From assembly GCF_900091495.1 (NCBI RefSeq), contig NZ_LT607413.1, positions 4,603,001 through 4,667,000 on the forward strand: DNA of 64,000 nt. The letters are read 5' to 3'. The DNA is from Micromonospora echinospora. GTDB lineage: Bacteria; Actinomycetota; Actinomycetes; Mycobacteriales; Micromonosporaceae. Below, piece after piece: positions 43,106-50,812 of this stretch (position 1 is the stretch's first letter; each line of letters opens with the position of its first letter). The translations under genes were made by a program, and so were the position numbers. The notes under the pieces were generated by a model, which was given only the letters and a program-made list of their open reading frames with translations, did not search any database and had not been told where the DNA came from.

Positions 43106-44191
43106 GAAGCGCAGGACCCGGTCGTCGGTCGCCGCCGGGGAGCCGCGCCCGTCGCGGTTGCTGGTGGTGACCCAGAGGTACCCGTCCGGCCCGTACTCCA
43201 CCGTGCGCAGCCGGCCGTACGTGCCGACCAACTCGGCCACCGGCGTGCCCGCGCCGCCGGACGTGGTCAGCGGTACGTTCCACAGCCGGGTCCCGCGCAG
43301 CGCGGCCACGTAGAGCCGGTTGCCGACGACCGCCGCGCCGCTCGGGGACGCCTGCGAGGTCGACCAGACCACCAGCGGGTCACGGAACCGGGAGTCGTTG
43401 GCCCGGCCCTCGACGATCGGCCAGCCGTAGTTGCCGCCACGCACGATGACGTTGACTTCGTCCCAGGAGTTCTGTCCGAACTCGGTGGCGAGCAACCGGC
43501 CCTGGGCGTCCCAGGTCAGGCCCTGCACGTTGCGGTGACCGAGGCTGTAGACCAGGGAGCCGGCGAACGGGTTGTCCGTCGGGACCGTTCCGTCCGGACG
43601 CATTCGCAGGATCTTGCCGTTGCGGCTCTGGAGGTTCTGCGAGGTGGACGTCTGCCCCGCGTCGCCGACCCCGGCGTAGAGCATCCCGTCCGGACCGAAG
43701 GCGATCCGGCCGCCGTTGTGGATGCTGGCCTTGGCGAGTCCGGTGAGGATCGGCTGCTGGGTCTGTGGCGTGCTGAGGCGGAAGCGGGCGATCCGGTTGT
43801 CGGTCGAGGTGGTGAAGTAGACGTAGACGTAGCCGTCCTGGGCGTGCGTGGGGGAGACCGCCAGGCCGAGCAGCCCGCCCTCGCCGCCGGGAGCGACCCC
43901 GGCGATCTGGGTCACCGGCGTGGGCGCCTGACCGGGGCGCACCCGGACCACCTGGCCGGAGTTCCGCTGCGCGACCAGGGCGGAGCCGTCGGGGAGGAAG
44001 TCCATCCCCCACGGCACGGTCAGGTTGCTGGCGACCACCTGCGGTCGCGTGAAGTCGAAGTCACCGAGGGCCTCGACCGTGGCGCTCGGACGCGGCGCCT
44101 GCTGGGCCGGGTCGGCGAGCGCGGCGGCCCCGCCCCCGGTCAGCGCGACACCCATCGTCGTCGCTGCCACGATCATCAACCGGACTCTCAC
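43094..44191 (-). CDS. Secreted PQQ-type sugar (glucose/sorbosone) dehydrogenase-like protein
   Basis: About 365 residues. A signal peptide (RVRLMIVAATTMGVALTGGG) precedes a six-bladed beta-propeller of the GSDH family: VPWGMDFLPDGSALVAQRNS, GEGGLLGLAVSP, HNGGRIAFGPDGMLYAGVGD, GHRNVQGLTWD, GQNSWDEVNVI and NYGWP. These are the conserved metal/PQQ-site blocks. It would oxidise aldoses outside the cell with PQQ or a related cofactor. The start is uncertain: GTG 44191 gives the best signal peptide; ATG 44206 or 44239 are possible. TAGAAT lies upstream, so the transcript may have almost no leader. Confidence 0.82.
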   Translation of the reverse strand: MRVRLMIVAATTMGVALTGGGAAALADPAQQAPRPSATVEALGDFDFTRPQVVASNLTVPWGMDFLPDGSALVAQRNSGQVVRVRPGQAPTPVTQIAGVAPGGEGGLLGLAVSPTHAQDGYVYVYFTTSTDNRIARFRLSTPQTQQPILTGLAKASIHNGGRIAFGPDGMLYAGVGDAGQTSTSQNLQSRNGKILRMRPDGTVPTDNPFAGSLVYSLGHRNVQGLTWDAQGRLLATEFGQNSWDEVNVIVRGGNYGWPIVEGRANDSRFRDPLVVWSTSQASPSGAAVVGNRLYVAALRGTRLWNVPLTTSGGAGTPVAELVGTYGRLRTVEYGPDGYLWVTTSNRDGRGSPAATDDRVLRFPPR

Positions 44192-44256
44192 GACAAACAC
44201 CACCATTCTATCAGCGATTGCCGTCAATATATATCGCAACGAGTGATCAAATCGAT

Positions 44257-44274
44257 ACGGAAAGCGCTATCCGT
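44257..44274. promoter_or_regulatory. LacI-type 18-bp palindrome between the sugar dehydrogenase and the subtilase
   Basis: ACGGAAAGC/GCTATCCGT has one mismatch per half-site and the AGCGCT centre shared with the operator at 34156. It lies in the divergent gap, 66 bases before the dehydrogenase start and 99 before the subtilase start. Confidence 0.65.
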
Positions 44275-44372
44275 TGGTGGCCTGGCCTCGAATACCATCG
44301 CTGATGGTCGATGTCTCTGGAGCCTGCGGGACAACGGGGACCGCGACGGGGGATCGACCGGGAAGGCAGCAG

Positions 44373-45710
44373 ATGCGAACCCCACATGTCACCCCGCGCC
44401 GGCGCGGCGCCCCACGTCGCCTCGGTGCCGTCGCGCTGGCCGTCGCGGTCGGCACGGCGTCGCTGGTCGGTGCCGGCGCGCCGGCGGCGGCCGAGCCGGC
44501 GACCATCCTCGGAGCCGGCGCGCCGACCGCGATCCCGGGCAGCTACATCGTGGTGCTCAAGGACAGCGTCACGCTCCGGGACACCGGCATCCTGACCCGC
44601 GACGGCCGGGTGCCGCGCGGCACCATGTCCCCGTCGGCCCGCGCGGCGGCCCGGGACGCGGTGGACCGGGCGGCGGAGACCCTGGCCGACCGGCACGGTG
44701 CGACCGTGGGCCACCGGTACAGTGCCGCGCTGCGCGGCTTCACCATCCGGGCCAGCGAGACGGTGGCCCGGCGCATCGCCGCCGAGGAGTCGGTGGCCTT
44801 CGTGGAGCAGAACCGCCGCACCCGGCTGGACGACGACCGCACCGCGCCGGTGACGACGCTGGGCACCCAGCCGAACCCGCCGTCGTGGGGGCTGGACCGG
44901 GTCGACCAGACCAGCCTGCCGCTGGACAACTCGTTCAGCTACCCGTCCTCGGGCGGCCAGGGCGTGCACGCGTACGTCATCGACTCCGGCATCCGCCTCA
45001 CCCACCAGGACTTCGGCACCCGCGTCGTCAACGGCATCGACGTGGTGGACGGCGGCACCGCCGACGACTGCTACGGGCACGGCAGCCACGTCGCCGGCAC
45101 GCTGGGCGGCACGACGTACGGGGTGGCCAAAAGCGTCACCCTGGTCGCCGTACGCGTCTGGGCATGCGACGCCACCGGCGACATCGCCACCACCACCCAG
45201 GCGATCGACTGGGTCACCGCGAACGCGCAGCAGCCCGCCGTGGCGAACATGAGCTTCGGCAACTCGACCACGCTCAACCCCGGCGCGTACGAGGCCGCCA
45301 CCACCGGGCTGATCAACTCGGGCGTGACCGTGGTCGCGTCCGCCGGCAACGACGGCGGCGACGCCTGCGTCAAGACCCCCGCGTTCATTCCGGCGGTGCT
45401 CACCGTCGGCTCCACCTGGCCGGACGACGGGGCGGCCTGGCTCAGCAACCACGGCCCCTGCGTGGACCTGTTCGCGCCCGGCCAGAGCATCGTCTCCGCC
45501 GGCCACACCACCGACACCGCCTGGACGACGAAGACCGGCACCTCGATGGCCGCGCCGCACGTGGCCGGCGCCGCCGCATTGATCCTCGCCGCGAATCCGA
45601 CCTGGACCCCGGCACAGGTGCACGCCCAGGTGATCGCCGACTCCACCTCCGGCGTCGTCTTCAACACCCGACCCGACACGACCAGCCGGATGCTGTACGT
45701 GCCCTCCTGA
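44373..45710 (+). CDS. Secreted subtilisin-like serine protease (S8, proteinase K type)
   Basis: 445 residues: signal peptide ending near AAAEPA, an inhibitor-I9 propeptide (GSYIVVLKDS to FVEQNRRT) and an S8 catalytic domain. The triad is Asp204 (AYVIDSGI), His236 (CYGHGSHVAG) and Ser391 (TGTSMAAPHVAG), with the oxyanion Asn in SAGNDGGD. It is autoprocessed and active outside the cell. GGGAAGG precedes ATG 44373. The gene ends cleanly, 67 bases before the left end of the IS256-family element. Confidence 0.92.
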   Translation: MRTPHVTPRRRGAPRRLGAVALAVAVGTASLVGAGAPAAAEPATILGAGAPTAIPGSYIVVLKDSVTLRDTGILTRDGRVPRGTMSPSARAAARDAVDRAAETLADRHGATVGHRYSAALRGFTIRASETVARRIAAEESVAFVEQNRRTRLDDDRTAPVTTLGTQPNPPSWGLDRVDQTSLPLDNSFSYPSSGGQGVHAYVIDSGIRLTHQDFGTRVVNGIDVVDGGTADDCYGHGSHVAGTLGGTTYGVAKSVTLVAVRVWACDATGDIATTTQAIDWVTANAQQPAVANMSFGNSTTLNPGAYEAATTGLINSGVTVVASAGNDGGDACVKTPAFIPAVLTVGSTWPDDGAAWLSNHGPCVDLFAPGQSIVSAGHTTDTAWTTKTGTSMAAPHVAGAAALILAANPTWTPAQVHAQVIADSTSGVVFNTRPDTTSRMLYVPS

Positions 45711-45777
45711 ACCCGGCGGCCGTTCCGCCGGTCCCGGACCTCCGAACAGGACCCACCGCGCCCGGGTCTGTGGATCT

Positions 45778-47143
45778 AACGGTGTTTCCGGCCTGACCCA
45801 TCGGGCGTTGTGCCTGGTGAGGAGGGTGCCGTGATGACCGCGACATCGAACGATGTAAGCCCGAGGAAGGCTAAGGCTGATCAGTCGGCCGAGGCGAAGG
45901 CCGCTGCCGACCTGGTGCGAGCCGCGAAGGAGCAAGGGCTGTCGCTGACCGGCCCGGACGGCCTGTTGAAGCAGTTGACGAAGACGGTTCTGGAGACCGC
46001 GCTCAACGAGGAGATGACCGAGCACCTCGGTTACGAGAAGCATGACTCGGCCGGTGCGGGGTCGGGCAACATCCGCAACGGCAGCCGGCCGAAGACGGTG
46101 CTGACCGACGCCAGCGGGCCGGTGGAGATCAACGTGCCACGGGATCGGGCCGGCACGTTCGAGCCCCGGATCGTGCGGAAGCGGCAGCGGCGCCTGTCAG
46201 GGGTCGACGAGGTCGTGTTGTCGTTGTATGCCAAGGGTTTGACGACCGGGGAGATCTCGGCGCACTTTGCGGAGATCTATGGGGCGTCGGTGTCGAAGGA
46301 GACGATCTCCCGGATCACCGACAAGGTCATCGAGGAGATGGTCGACTGGTCCCACCGGCCGTTGGACGAGATCTACGCGGCGGTGTTCATCGACGCGATC
46401 GTGGTCAAGGTGCGTGACGGGCAGGTCGCGAACCGGCCGTTCTACGCCGCGATCGGGGTCACCCTTGACGGCGAGAAGGACATCCTCGGCCTGTGGGCGG
46501 GCACGGGCGGTGAGGGCGCGAAGTTCTGGATGAGCGTGCTGACCGACCTGCGTAACCGGGGTGTGAAGGACGTGTTCTTTCTGGTCTGCGACGGCCTCAA
46601 GGGCCTGCCCGAGGTCGTGACGAACGTGTGGCCCCGCACGGTGGTGCAGACCTGCGTGATCCATCTGATCCGCAACACGTTCCGGTTGACCTCCCGCAGG
46701 TACTGGGACGAACTGAAGCGTGACATCAAACCGATTTACACGGCGGTCAACGCCACTGCCGCGAGGGCGGCGTTCGACGACCTGGCGGAGAAGTGGGGCG
46801 GCCGGTATCCGGCGGTGATCCGGTTGTGGGACAACGCCTGGGCCGAGTTCATCCCGTTCCTCGACTACGACCTGGAGATCCGCAAGGTCATCTGCTCGAC
46901 CAACGCGATCGAGTCGTTGAACGCCCGCTACCGGCGGGCCGTGAAGGCCCGCGGCCACTTCCCGAACGAGCAGGCCGCGTTGAAGTGTCTGTACCTGGTG
47001 ACCCGGTCCCTGGATCCCACCGGAGCCGGCAGGACCCGATGGACGATGCGTTGGAAACCCGCGTTGAACGCCTTCGCCATCACCTTCAGCGACCGCTTCC
47101 CGGCCGCTGAAACCTACTAACCAAGATCGCCGGAAACACCGTT
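45778..47143 (+). mobile_element. IS256-family insertion sequence
   Basis: A 1,366-bp element bounded by 15-bp perfect inverted repeats, AACGGTGTTTCCGGC at 45778-45792 and its complement at 47129-47143, around one complete transposase gene. Flanking bases (gtggatct on the left, ggcgagac on the right) are not the 8-9 bp direct duplication normally made by this family, so the present flanks were probably not joined by simple insertion. Confidence 0.88.
45834..47120 (+). CDS. IS256-family (Mutator type) transposase
   Basis: 428 residues, full length for the family (about 400-430). DDE elements: first Asp in AVFIDAIVVKVRDG, second in LVCDGLKGLPEVV and the Glu in CSTNAIESLNARYRRAVKAR. C-x2-H follows the second Asp (VVQTCVIHLIRN), the usual family hallmark. 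Intact, so the element may be active. ATG 45834 is chosen with GGAGG eight bases upstream; GTG 45831 is equally possible. Confidence 0.93.
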   Translation: MTATSNDVSPRKAKADQSAEAKAAADLVRAAKEQGLSLTGPDGLLKQLTKTVLETALNEEMTEHLGYEKHDSAGAGSGNIRNGSRPKTVLTDASGPVEINVPRDRAGTFEPRIVRKRQRRLSGVDEVVLSLYAKGLTTGEISAHFAEIYGASVSKETISRITDKVIEEMVDWSHRPLDEIYAAVFIDAIVVKVRDGQVANRPFYAAIGVTLDGEKDILGLWAGTGGEGAKFWMSVLTDLRNRGVKDVFFLVCDGLKGLPEVVTNVWPRTVVQTCVIHLIRNTFRLTSRRYWDELKRDIKPIYTAVNATAARAAFDDLAEKWGGRYPAVIRLWDNAWAEFIPFLDYDLEIRKVICSTNAIESLNARYRRAVKARGHFPNEQAALKCLYLVTRSLDPTGAGRTRWTMRWKPALNAFAITFSDRFPAAETY

Positions 47144-48193
47144 GGCGAGACAGCCCCCTCCGGTGAACTGAGCGTCACCCGCCGACGGATGACCCCGTTC
47201 GGCGAGAACCGTGGGGCACCGCCAGGCACCTGGCCGGACGACAAAGGCTTCGTCGGCGGCACCATCGACCCAACCGGCTACACCCACCTCGGGGCCCGCG
47301 AGTACGACCCCGCGACCGGCCGGTTCCTCTCCGTCGACCCCCTCGTCGACTACGGCGACCCACAGAGCCTCAACGCCTACTCGTACTCGGGCAACAACCC
47401 CGTCCGCTACTCCGACCCCGACGGCCTGCGCCGCATCGAACACGGTGGCGTCGGTGGCGGTGGCGGTGGCGGAGGCGGGCGGGGCGGCATCGGCGTCACC
47501 TTCGCTGTCGGCCGGTCCAGGACGATCCGAGCATCCGCCGGGACGAAGGTCGGCTACACGGGGGCCCGTGGCAGTAGCAGAGTCAAGGCCCCAGGTTCCG
47601 CTGCCCGGAGCGAGCGAGGCATCATGCGCGACCGGGCCATGCGAAAGAGGTCCGGTGGGCAGAACGGGGCCAAGACAAACAGCAAGGGCAGGACTCCCAA
47701 CAAGGGAACCACGAGCAAGGGCACCAAGGGAAAGAGCCCTACCAGCAAGGCCAAGCGCAAGAGCAACAGCACGGGCAAGGGCACGAGCAAGAAGGGACGC
47801 AGCAGCAACTCCGGCAAGGGTAGGAAGGGACCGTCGTCACGGCCCAAGCCAACCCCGCCCAAGAAGGAAGTCCAGACCATCAAACCTCGGGACGGCAAGC
47901 AGGACGTGCCCGAGCCCGCCGCCAGTGCCCAGGAGCACGCGCAGCGGGTCCAGGACGTCCTCGGTCAGCGCGTCCATGACATGGGAAGTGATGTCGTCGC
48001 CGGGCTCGGTACTGTGGGGAAGGCTTCGCAGTTGTCGCCCGGTACTGTGGTGCCCCGCGGCCCTCCCGCGTCCGGTCCTTCCTGGAGTGCCCACCATGCC
48101 GACGGCGGCTTCGTTGCCGACGCGAATGCCGCTGGAGCCGTGATCGCGTTGGTGTGGACGGTAGCGAAAATCGTTGCCCGAGGGCGAAAATAG
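47144..48193 (+). pseudogene. 3' remnant of an RHS-repeat polymorphic toxin gene with Lys/Ser/Gly-rich tail
   Basis: The open frame continues out of the IS right end and begins in the middle of the RHS core: VTRRRMTPFGENRGAPPG, FVGGTIDPTGYTHLGAREYD, PATGRFLSVDPLVDYGDPQS and LNAYSYSGNNPVRYSDPDGL form the classic RHS-associated core C-terminus. The large shell-coding 5' part is absent on both sides of the IS. The variable tail (about residues 85-350) is Gly-rich, then strongly basic and Lys/Ser/Thr/Gly-rich, and ends with a hydrophobic stretch AGAVIALVWTVAKIVARGRK. Its activity is unknown. An internal ATG at 47189 exists, but I expect no functional product. Confidence 0.83.
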
Positions 48194-48220
48194 ATGCCGA
48201 CGTCGGGGGAGGTGCGTGGC

Positions 48221-48787
48221 ATGGGTGAGCAAGGGAGGGCTTCGAAGGCTCCGCAAGGCTCACCGGACCCCTCCCTCCCCTCGAAGCCGACGACGATCAG
48301 CACCAAGCAGGGACGGATGATCCGGGCCGAACTTCTCGGCAATTTCGCTGAGGCCGATCGTTTGAGGGATCTGCTTCGCGCGGAGAATTCGGACCTCGAA
48401 GTACTCTCCGGTGCCTTCGTGGCTGCCGTGCGTCGGCGTTTCGGTAGGATAGACGATCTTCGAGGGATCACTGAATTCGTCGCGAACCTCGGCGCCATTC
48501 TCGGTGCGGGCGTACCACGTCGCGAGACCGAGGCTATGGTGCGTGTCGTTTTGGGAGAGGAGTACCTGCTGGACTCGGTGGAGCCCGAGGCGGCTGGCAC
48601 TGCGGTGTGGGCTGTGCTGCTTGGCGTCGTGATGGAACTGGAACTCTCATCGACCGACGTCGACTCGTTGATCCTAGAGGCGGAGTGGTACGCGGGAATG
48701 ATCGATCAGCTCGGGGCGCTCGACGCCCTAAGATCGGCATCGCCGGAGATGCACCCCGCGTGGTGGCGTCTCCCGCACAGTTGGTGA
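48221..48787 (+). CDS. Unknown protein, putative RHS-linked immunity gene, copy 1
   Basis: 188 residues, no known family recognised. The core (AFVAAVRRRFGRIDDLRGIT to VDSLILEAE) is alpha-helical and homologous to the next gene: AFxxAVRRxF, DLRxI, VPxxETExxxRxxLGEE and a final EAE block are shared. ATG 48221 has GGGGGAGG eight bases upstream; an ATG at 48194 abutting the RHS stop would add nine residues. The position directly after an RHS toxin tail is where immunity genes sit. Codon use is less GC-rich than in the chromosomal backbone. Confidence 0.72.
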   Translation: MGEQGRASKAPQGSPDPSLPSKPTTISTKQGRMIRAELLGNFAEADRLRDLLRAENSDLEVLSGAFVAAVRRRFGRIDDLRGITEFVANLGAILGAGVPRRETEAMVRVVLGEEYLLDSVEPEAAGTAVWAVLLGVVMELELSSTDVDSLILEAEWYAGMIDQLGALDALRSASPEMHPAWWRLPHSW

Positions 48788-48830
48788 GCTGATTGTGGTG
48801 ATCTGCTGACGTGGCGCGCGAGTGGGAGGC

Positions 48831-49337
48831 ATGGTGAGCAAGAAGTTGAAGAGGGTTTTCTTCGGAGCGCGGCGACCGTCCTCGCCTTCTTCTCCGCAGC
48901 CGCAGACGCTGATGGGGCAGTTTCTTCGGGCCGTCATGCTGCGTTGGGATGAGCAGACCCAGCTGCACGTCGAGGTCAAGAAGCATGGCTCGAAAGACGG
49001 CAACGAGCTGACCCGGGCGGCATTCGAGGTCGCGGTTCGGCGGTACTTCCCCCCGGACACCGACCTACGGGTGATCAGTGGGTTGGTGCACGAGATGCGT
49101 CAGGTGTTCGGAGAACTCGTACCGGTCCTGGAGACCGAAATGCTGATCCGTGCGGCGCTCGGTGAGGAAGTTCCCATCGACGACATCACGCTTGTCCCGG
49201 AGCTGACGGCCAAGACCTTCACGCTCATGGGGCTGACCGACAAGTGGAGCCGGGACGTGTCGACGGTGAACAGCGTCCTGGCGGAGGCGGAGGAACTCGT
49301 TCACCGACGAGGCTTCGCCCCAACGCCTGCGGCGTAG
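48831..49337 (+). CDS. Unknown protein, paralogue of the preceding gene (putative immunity, copy 2)
   Basis: 168 residues. The basic N-terminus (MVSKKLKRVFFGARR) differs from copy 1. From AAFEVAVRRYFPPDTDLRVI onward it aligns with copy 1 through VPVLETEMLIRAALGEEVPI and NSVLAEAEELVHRRGF. No catalytic motif is seen. GGGAGG nearly abuts ATG 48831; GTG 48834 would fit spacing better. Tandem duplicates of this kind are common after polymorphic toxins, but no named family is recognised here. Confidence 0.7.
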   Translation: MVSKKLKRVFFGARRPSSPSSPQPQTLMGQFLRAVMLRWDEQTQLHVEVKKHGSKDGNELTRAAFEVAVRRYFPPDTDLRVISGLVHEMRQVFGELVPVLETEMLIRAALGEEVPIDDITLVPELTAKTFTLMGLTDKWSRDVSTVNSVLAEAEELVHRRGFAPTPAA

Positions 49338-49354
49338 CCCGTCGGCCGTGGTAG

Positions 49355-50671
49355 CTATACGGCGAGCAGGCGCCCCTCCGGGATGGCGATCTTCGACCGT
49401 ACGCCGGCCAGCGGCGCGGCGGCCCGGCGGACCCGCAGCGGCACGTGTTCCCGGCGGGCGGTGGCGTAGCTGGCGGCGGTGGAGGCGGCGATGGTCGACC
49501 AGCCGTACCGCTCGCCGACCATGGTGCGGGCGCGGCGGGCGACCCGGCGGGCGAAGACCTCGTCGCCGACGAGCCGGTCGACCGCCCCGGCCAGGGCGTC
49601 GGGGTCGCTGTGCGGGAAGGTCATGCCGGTGACGCCCGGCTCGACGATCTCGGCGAGTCCGCCGGTGGCGGCCACCGCCAAGGGCGCGCCGGCGGCCGCG
49701 GCCTCCAGGGCGACCATGCCGAACGGCTCGTAGAGGCTGGGCACCACGGTCGCGTCGGTGGCCCCGAGCATCGCCGGGAGCTGTGACTCGGTGAGGAAGC
49801 CGGTGAACCGGACCGTGTCGGTCAGCCCCAGGCCGTCCACCCGGGCCCGCAGTTCGTCCTTGTACGGGCCGTCCCCGGCGATCACGACGCGCAGGCCGGG
49901 GTGCCGGTGGCGCAGGTGCGGCACGGCCTCCACCAGGTGCTGGACGCCCTTCTCGTAGACGAGGCGGCCGGCGTACCCGACCAGGGGGCCGTCGGCGGCG
50001 AACCGGGCGCGGGCGGCGGTGACCGCGCGCGGCCGGGCCTGCCAGGCGCGGGCGTTCACCCCGTTGGGCACCACGTCGACCCGGCCGGCGGGCACGTCGA
50101 AGAGGGTGGTGACCTGGTCGCGCATGTAGCCCGAGCAGGCGATGACCCGGGCCGAGGAGTTGCTGAGCCAGTGCTCGACGCCGTGGATGGTGCGGTTCAT
50201 CTCCTCCGGCAGCCAGCCCTGGTGCCGGCCGGCCTCGGTGGCGTGGATGGTGGTGACCAGGGGCAGGTCGAGGTGTTCGCTGATGGTGACGGCGGTGTGC
50301 GCGACCAGCCAGTCGTGGGCGTGCACCACGTCGTACTCGCCGGACTCGGCGGCGCGCAGCGCGGTGCGGGTGAGCGTGTGGTTGAACGCCATCGTCCAGG
50401 CGAGCAGGGCCGGGGTGGCCAGGGGGAAGGTCACCGGGTCCTCGGGGGCGCGCAGGATCCGGACGCCGTCGGCGTACTCCTCAAGTGGCGCGCCCTCGGC
50501 GTGCCGGGTGACCACGGTGACCTCGTGGCCGGCGGCGGCCAGGGCGACGGAGAGGGCGTGCACGTGCCGGCCGAGTCCACCCACGAGCACCGGCGGATAC
50601 TCCCACGACAGCATCAGCACCCGCTGCTGCCGGGCGGGGTGGATGTCGATCACATCGGCGTTCGGTGACAT
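49355..50671 (-). CDS. GT4-family glycosyltransferase (glycogen/maltosaccharide synthase-like)
   Basis: 438 residues, GT-B fold. The N-terminal domain has LMLSWEYPPVLVGGLGRHVH, the glycogen-synthase-like acceptor/donor loop, and VVHAHDWLVAHTA. The C-terminal nucleotide-sugar domain has GYAGRLVYEKGVQHLVEAV and the EX7E element PSLYEPFGMVALEAAAAG. It would transfer glucose (or another sugar) from an NDP- or ADP-sugar. The next gene on the same strand is a debranching enzyme, so alpha-glucan synthesis or remodelling is likely. Convergent with the putative immunity genes, 17 bases apart. Confidence 0.86.
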   Translation of the reverse strand: MSPNADVIDIHPARQQRVLMLSWEYPPVLVGGLGRHVHALSVALAAAGHEVTVVTRHAEGAPLEEYADGVRILRAPEDPVTFPLATPALLAWTMAFNHTLTRTALRAAESGEYDVVHAHDWLVAHTAVTISEHLDLPLVTTIHATEAGRHQGWLPEEMNRTIHGVEHWLSNSSARVIACSGYMRDQVTTLFDVPAGRVDVVPNGVNARAWQARPRAVTAARARFAADGPLVGYAGRLVYEKGVQHLVEAVPHLRHRHPGLRVVIAGDGPYKDELRARVDGLGLTDTVRFTGFLTESQLPAMLGATDATVVPSLYEPFGMVALEAAAAGAPLAVAATGGLAEIVEPGVTGMTFPHSDPDALAGAVDRLVGDEVFARRVARRARTMVGERYGWSTIAASTAASYATARREHVPLRVRRAAAPLAGVRSKIAIPEGRLLAV

Positions 50672-50812
50672 GCGGCCCCCTGGAGTTGTCCCCTGCGCGC
50701 GGCGACGGCCTCCGCTGTCCGGATTCCCGTCGCCGCGCCCTGGTCGGGGCCAATCCTGCCGCCGGCTCGATAACCGGCGGCGACGTCACCGTTGCGGCTC
50801 TGTAAAGCGGGC

